From NCBI GenBank assembly GCA_003222535.1, contig QHWJ01000227.1, positions 1-62,102 of the forward strand: 62,102 nucleotides of DNA, given 5' to 3'. A model generated the notes under the pieces. It had not been told where the DNA came from and ran no database searches. It was given only the letters and a program-made list of their open reading frames with translations. Made by a program: the position numbers and the translations under genes. The stretch comes from Acidobacteriota bacterium. GTDB taxonomy: Bacteria > Acidobacteriota > Vicinamibacteria > Vicinamibacterales > CAVVIG01. Shown here one piece after another: positions 57,808-62,102 of this stretch. Position 1 is the first letter of the stretch, and each line of letters starts with the position of its first letter.

Positions 57808-60800
57808 GTGAGCGCACGGTCGACGATCGATCCGCTCGCGCCGTTTCATCCGGCCACGCGCGATTGGTTCACCGCCACGTTCGACGCGCCGACCCGTCCG
57901 CAGGCGCTCGGTTGGCCCGCCATCGCGCGCGGGGAGTCGGCGCTCATCCTCGCGCCGACGGGCAGCGGCAAGACGCTGGCCGCGTTTCTCTGGTGCCTCG
58001 ATCGTCTGATGTTCGCGCCGGCGCCGCCCCGAAGCGGGCGGTGCCGCGTGCTGTACGTCTCTCCGCTCAAGGCGCTCGCGGTCGACGTCGAGCGCAACCT
58101 GCGCGCGCCGCTCGCCGGCATCGCGCAGGCGGCCGAAGGCCGCGGCGACCCGTACGTGACGCCGGCGATCGCGGTCCGTACCGGCGACACGCCGCAGTCC
58201 GAGCGCGCGCGATTTCAGCGCGAGCCCGCCGACATCCTGATCACCACGCCCGAGTCGCTGTATCTGCTCCTGACATCCCGCGCGCGGGAGGCGCTCCGTT
58301 CGATCGACACGATCATCATCGACGAGATCCACGCGCTCGTGCCGACCAAGCGCGGCGCGCATCTCGCGCTGTCGCTCGAGCGGCTCGAAGCCCGTTGCGT
58401 GCGTGCGCCGCAACGCCTCGGGCTCTCGGCGACGCAGCGGCCGCTCGACGAAGTCGCGCGGTTTCTCGGCGGGACCAATGGAGGGCGACCCTTTCGCGGC
58501 GCTTCGGCCGCAGGCCGAACGGCGGCCCTGAAAGGGCCGCCCTGCACGGAAGAGAAGATCGACAGCGAGATCGAGCACGAGTTCGCCGTCCACCGCGGCG
58601 TCGTCCATTACCGTCCCGTCACCGTCGTCGACGCGGGCAGGAAGAAAGCGCTGAAGCTCACGATCGAAGTGCCGGTCGAGGACATGGCGAAGCTGACGGC
58701 CCCCGACCGGATGCCCGTCGGACCGGCGGCCACGGAGGTCGGATCGAGCCGCTCGATCTGGTCGGCGATTCACCCGCGGCTCGTCGAGCTGATTCGCGCG
58801 CATCGCTCGACGCTGATCTTCGTCAACAGCCGGCGGCTCGCCGAGCGCATGGCCGGCGCGCTGAACGATCTGGCCGGCGAGACGCTGGTCCGCTCGCACC
58901 ACGGCTCGATCGCGCGGCCGCAGCGCGTCGAGGTGGAAGATCTGCTCAAGGCCGGCGCGCTGCGCGCGCTCGTCGCCACATCGTCGCTCGAGCTGGGCAT
59001 CGACATGGGGGCCATCGACCTCGTCGTGCAGGTCGAGGCGCCGCCGTCGGTCGCGAGCGGCCTGCAGCGCATCGGCCGCGGCGGCCATCAGGCGAACGCG
59101 ATCAGCGAAGGCGTCATCTTCCCGAAGTTCCGCGGCGATCTGGTCGCCTGCGCGGCGGTCGCGAAGGCCATGCACGACGGCGCCGTCGAAGCGACCAGAT
59201 ATCCCAGGAACCCGCTCGACATCGTCGCGCAGCAGATCGTGGCGATGGCGTCGATGGACGACTGGGACGTCGACGAGCTGTTCGCCGCGATCCGGCGCGC
59301 CGCGCCTTTCGCGGAGCTCGGTCGTACGGTCTTCGACGGCGTGCTCGACATGCTGTCGGGCCGGTATCCGTCCGACGAGTTCGCGGAGCTGCGGCCGCGC
59401 GTCACGTGGGACCGCGTCGCCGGAACCCTCAGCGCGCGCGACGGCGCGAAGCGTGTGGCCATCGCGAACGGCGGGACGATTCCCGATCGCGGGTTGTACG
59501 GCGTGTTCCTCCTCGGCGCCGCTCCGGGAGCCGCGCGCGTCGGCGAGCTCGACGAGGAGATGGTGTTCGAGAGCCGCGTCGGCGAGACGTTCGTGCTCGG
59601 CGCCTCGTCGTGGCGGATCGAGGAGATCACGCACGACCGCGTGCTCGTGACGCCGGCGCCCGGGGAGCCGGGCAAGATGCCGTTCTGGAAGGGCGACCGC
59701 GCCGGCCGGCCGCTCGAGCTCGGGCTCGCAATCGGCCGGCTGATGCACGATCTGCTGCGCCTGCCGCCGGCCGCCCGCGATCAGATGGCGGCCGCCGGCG
59801 CCGTGCCCGACGCGACCACGATCGTGGTCGAACGGCTGCGCGACGAGCTCGGCGACTGGCGCGTCTGCGTCCTGTCGCCGCGCGGAGGACGCGTTCATGC
59901 GCCGTGGGCGATGGCCGTCGCCGCGAAGGTCCGCGAGGAAACAGGAGCCGACGTCGAAATACTCTGGGGAGACGATGGGCTCGTGGTGAGGTTTCCGGAT
60001 GTGGATCAGCCGCCGGATCCGCGGCTGCTGCTGCCGGAGCCCGACGAAGTGCAGTCGCTCGTCGTGCGCCAGCTCGGCGCAACGGCGCTGTTCGCGGCGA
60101 AGTTTCGCGAGAACGCGGCGCGCTCGCTGTTGCTGCCCAGGCGGCGGCCCGGCCTGCGCGCACCGCTCTGGCAGCAGCGCAAGCGGGCGGCCGATTTGCT
60201 CGCCGTCGCGTCCCGGTACGGGTCGTTTCCCGTGCTGCTCGAAACATACCGCGAGTGCCTGCGCGACTTCTTCGACATGCCGGCGCTCATCGCCACGCTG
60301 GGCGACGTCGGGAGCCGAAAGGTTCGCATCGTGACAGTCGATTCCGAGACGCCGTCTCCGTTTGCGGCCTCGCTGCTCTTCAGCTATGTGGCGAGCTTCA
60401 TCTACGACGGCGACGCGCCGCTGGCCGAACGCCGGGCGCAGGCGCTCGCCGTGGACCAGTCGCAGTTGCGCGAGCTGCTCGGCGAGGCCGATCTGCGCGA
60501 GCTGCTCGACGCGGAGTCGATGGACGCGATCGAGCGTCAGCTGCAGCGGCTCGATCCGCACTATCGCGTGAAGAGTGCCGACGGCGTGCACGACATGCTG
60601 CTCTCGCTCGGCGATCTGACCGAGGCGGAGGTCCGCGAGCGATCGCAGACGCCGGACGTGGCCGCCAGCGTGAGCGCGCTGGTTGCCGCGCGGCGGGTGC
60701 TGGCCGTCCACATTGCGGGCGATCCGCGCCTCGTGGCCGTCGAGGACGCGGCGCGGTTTCGCGACGCGCTCGGCGTCCGGCTGCCGGCCGGCGTCCCCGA

Positions 60801-62102
60801 GGCCCTGCTGCGAGCGGTCCGCGATCCCATGGGTGATCTCGCGCGCCGGTACGCCCGCACGCACGGGCCGTTCACCGCGCCGGACTTCGCGTCCCGGTAC
60901 GGCCTCGACAGCGCCGCCGCTGAAGCGGTGCTGACGCGGCTGACGGCCGACGGAGCGCTCGTCAAAGGCGAGTTCCGGCCGGGCGGCACGAGACGCGAGT
61001 GGACCGACCCGGGCGTCCTCCGCATGCTGCGGCGCCGATCGCTGGCGAAGCTGCGGCACGAGGTCGAGCCGGTCGATCAGCCGGTGCTCGGGCGCTTCAC
61101 GACCACGTGGCAGGGCATCGTCAAGCGGCGAGGCGGCGCCGACGCCCTGCTCGACGCGATCGAGCAGTTGCAGGGCGCGCCGCTGCCAGCGTCGATTCTC
61201 GAGACCGAGATTCTCCCGGCGCGGATCGACGTCTACGATCCGGCGGACCTCGACGCGGTCGCGGCCGCCGGGGAGGTCGTATGGGCCGGCGTCGAGCCGC
61301 TCGGCGAACGGGACGGCCGCGTCGCGTTGTATCTCGCCGATCATCTGCCGCGGTTGCTGCCGCCGGCGGAGGCCCCGCTAAAGCGGGGCCCTACGAAAGA
61401 TGGCGACACGGGCGTCAGTAGGGCCCCGCTTCAGCGGGGCCTCGATCTCTCCGGGCGCGAAGCCGCGATCCTCGACTGCCTGCGCGCCCGCGGCGCGTCA
61501 TTCTTCGGGCCGCTCCACGAGGCGGTCGGCGGCGGCTATCCCGCCCAAACCGTGGACGCGCTGTGGAATCTTGTCTGGCAAGGGCTCATCACCAACGACA
61601 CGTTTCACGCGCTGCGGGCGTTCACGCGCGCCCGCGTGGCTCGCCGCAAGGTCAAGGGACCCCGGCCGGACGGGACGTCCTTCCGGTCGCGGCGGCTCGT
61701 GCCGCCGTCGGCTGAAGGACGATGGGTGGTGGTGGCGCTCCAGGCGGCGACGGTGAAGAGCGCCACAACGAAGTGGGCCGCCGCGCTGACCGAGCAACTG
61801 CTCGCGCGCCACGGCGTGCTCACGCGCGAAGCGGTGACGGCGGAAGCCGTCGCCGGCGGCTTCGGGATCGTGTATCCGGCGCTGAAAGGCCTGGAAGAAA
61901 CCGGACGGATCCGTCGCGGCTACTTTGTCGCCGGCCTCGGCGCGACGCAGTTCGCGATGCCGGGCGCGCTCGACCTCCTGCGATCGCTGCGCGACGCGCC
62001 TGACGAGGCTGAGATCGCGGTGCTGGCGGCAACCGATCCCGCGAATCCGTACGGCGCGACGCTGAAATGGCCAACACGACGATCGACGCCAAATGCCCGT
62101 GG
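57808..62102 (+). CDS. lhr: Lhr-type ATP-dependent helicase (cut by window edge)
   Basis: GTG 57808 opens a frame of 1431 visible codons without a stop, close to the usual ~1450-1520. Superfamily 2 helicase motifs: Walker A APTGSGKT (49-56), DEIH (172-175, in IIIDEIHALV), SAT in GLSATQRP, ATSSLELGIDMGAIDLVV and motif VI GLQRIGRGGHQA. The Lhr core and C-terminal region follow (RDFFDMPALIATLGDVGSRK). Lhr acts in DNA repair. Two REP-derived insertions are in frame: GGRPFRGASAAGRTAALKGP (about 226-245) and EAPLKRGPTKDGDTGVSRAP (about residues 1188-1207). The only alternative start, ATG 57800, stops after three codons. Confidence 0.93.
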   Translation, partial: MSARSTIDPLAPFHPATRDWFTATFDAPTRPQALGWPAIARGESALILAPTGSGKTLAAFLWCLDRLMFAPAPPRSGRCRVLYVSPLKALAVDVERNLRAPLAGIAQAAEGRGDPYVTPAIAVRTGDTPQSERARFQREPADILITTPESLYLLLTSRAREALRSIDTIIIDEIHALVPTKRGAHLALSLERLEARCVRAPQRLGLSATQRPLDEVARFLGGTNGGRPFRGASAAGRTAALKGPPCTEEKIDSEIEHEFAVHRGVVHYRPVTVVDAGRKKALKLTIEVPVEDMAKLTAPDRMPVGPAATEVGSSRSIWSAIHPRLVELIRAHRSTLIFVNSRRLAERMAGALNDLAGETLVRSHHGSIARPQRVEVEDLLKAGALRALVATSSLELGIDMGAIDLVVQVEAPPSVASGLQRIGRGGHQANAISEGVIFPKFRGDLVACAAVAKAMHDGAVEATRYPRNPLDIVAQQIVAMASMDDWDVDELFAAIRRAAPFAELGRTVFDGVLDMLSGRYPSDEFAELRPRVTWDRVAGTLSARDGAKRVAIANGGTIPDRGLYGVFLLGAAPGAARVGELDEEMVFESRVGETFVLGASSWRIEEITHDRVLVTPAPGEPGKMPFWKGDRAGRPLELGLAIGRLMHDLLRLPPAARDQMAAAGAVPDATTIVVERLRDELGDWRVCVLSPRGGRVHAPWAMAVAAKVREETGADVEILWGDDGLVVRFPDVDQPPDPRLLLPEPDEVQSLVVRQLGATALFAAKFRENAARSLLLPRRRPGLRAPLWQQRKRAADLLAVASRYGSFPVLLETYRECLRDFFDMPALIATLGDVGSRKVRIVTVDSETPSPFAASLLFSYVASFIYDGDAPLAERRAQALAVDQSQLRELLGEADLRELLDAESMDAIERQLQRLDPHYRVKSADGVHDMLLSLGDLTEAEVRERSQTPDVAASVSALVAARRVLAVHIAGDPRLVAVEDAARFRDALGVRLPAGVPEALLRAVRDPMGDLARRYARTHGPFTAPDFASRYGLDSAAAEAVLTRLTADGALVKGEFRPGGTRREWTDPGVLRMLRRRSLAKLRHEVEPVDQPVLGRFTTTWQGIVKRRGGADALLDAIEQLQGAPLPASILETEILPARIDVYDPADLDAVAAAGEVVWAGVEPLGERDGRVALYLADHLPRLLPPAEAPLKRGPTKDGDTGVSRAPLQRGLDLSGREAAILDCLRARGASFFGPLHEAVGGGYPAQTVDALWNLVWQGLITNDTFHALRAFTRARVARRKVKGPRPDGTSFRSRRLVPPSAEGRWVVVALQAATVKSATTKWAAALTEQLLARHGVLTREAVTAEAVAGGFGIVYPALKGLEETGRIRRGYFVAGLGATQFAMPGALDLLRSLRDAPDEAEIAVLAATDPANPYGATLKWPTRRSTPNAR
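58480..58552. repeat. REP-like element in frame inside lhr (first)
   Basis: GGAGGGCGACCCTTTCGCGG, then CGCTTCGGCCGCAGGCCGAA, then CGGCGGCCCTGAAAGGGCCG (continuing CCCTGC). It combines the GTAGGGCGAC family with a second palindrome and is translated between helicase domain 1 and the following module. Confidence 0.8.
61369..61444. repeat. REP-like inverted pair in frame inside lhr (second)
   Basis: GCCCCGCTAAAGCGGGGCCC and, 30 bp later, GTAGGGCCCCGCTTCAGCGG (continuing GGCC) face each other in opposite orientation with the spacer CGAAAGATGGCGACACGGGC. Both are translated. Confidence 0.85.

Noticed and set aside
57793-61344. A 1183-codon open frame on the minus strand opposite lhr
   Set aside because: It is Arg-rich low-complexity translation of the complementary strand. 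The plus-strand frame has all helicase motifs.

Overview
The window is high-GC bacterial DNA, most consistent with an Acidobacteriota soil lineage, probably Vicinamibacteria. I infer this from three very large TonB-dependent receptors of the Oar-like type (carboxypeptidase-regulatory N-terminus), several PQQ dehydrogenase, NHL-propeller and cytochrome c genes, a VWFA-related protein of the acidobacterial kind, and abundant short palindromic repeats. No rRNA, tRNA or CRISPR array was seen.

Layout. 1-5.2 kb: a partial TPR protein, a Trm112-like zinc ribbon, a GT9 heptosyltransferase-like enzyme, an O-antigen ligase-like membrane protein and an HldE-type heptose kinase, i.e. a lipopolysaccharide block. 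5.2-9.9 kb: purH, a cold-shock gene behind a possible terminated leader RNA, two conserved small proteins and selA. 9.9-28.1 kb: an accessory block, mostly minus strand, of three TonB receptors, a PQQ dehydrogenase, two NHL propellers, cytochrome c, CHRD and metallo-beta-lactamase proteins, and a haem c plus copper-monooxygenase-like protein. 28.1-33.7 kb: a gene-poor, decayed zone with a PEGA protein, a czcC-czcA deletion fusion, a DUF1003 protein and an outer-membrane barrel. 33.7-37.6 kb: two tandem TPR paralogues coupled to a VWFA protein. 38.1-50.8 kb: a complex I operon (nuoA-B-C-gmhA-D-E-F-H-J-K-L-M-N) with no nuoG or nuoI and a nuoA that appears truncated. 50.9-62.1 kb: a PQQ dehydrogenase/dihaem cytochrome pair, a GT4 glycosyltransferase, a decayed REP-associated transposase inside palindrome arrays, a SagB-type nitroreductase and an Lhr-type helicase running off the right end. 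GmhA (in the nuo operon), the HldE-like kinase and the GT9 enzyme together supply much of a heptose/LPS core pathway.

The most unusual signal is the repeat content. Two kinds are interleaved. (1) REP-like palindromes (core GTAGGGCACCGCTTT...GCGGTGCC and relatives) lie between genes and also in frame inside purH (twice), selA, lhr (twice) and nuoJ (three 60-bp copies giving a triplicated 20-residue peptide). A decayed RAYT-type transposase flanked by arrays of the same palindrome offers a source. (2) 'Word hairpins' are arrays in which a short word is repeated on one arm and its reverse complement on the other, with a different word at each locus. They fill intergenic spaces, occur at six nuo gene junctions plus the nuoA/nuoB boundary, sit exactly where nuoG and nuoI would be expected, and have become the termini of several proteins: the signal peptide of the VWFA protein, the C-terminus of NuoM and the N-terminus of the GT9 enzyme.
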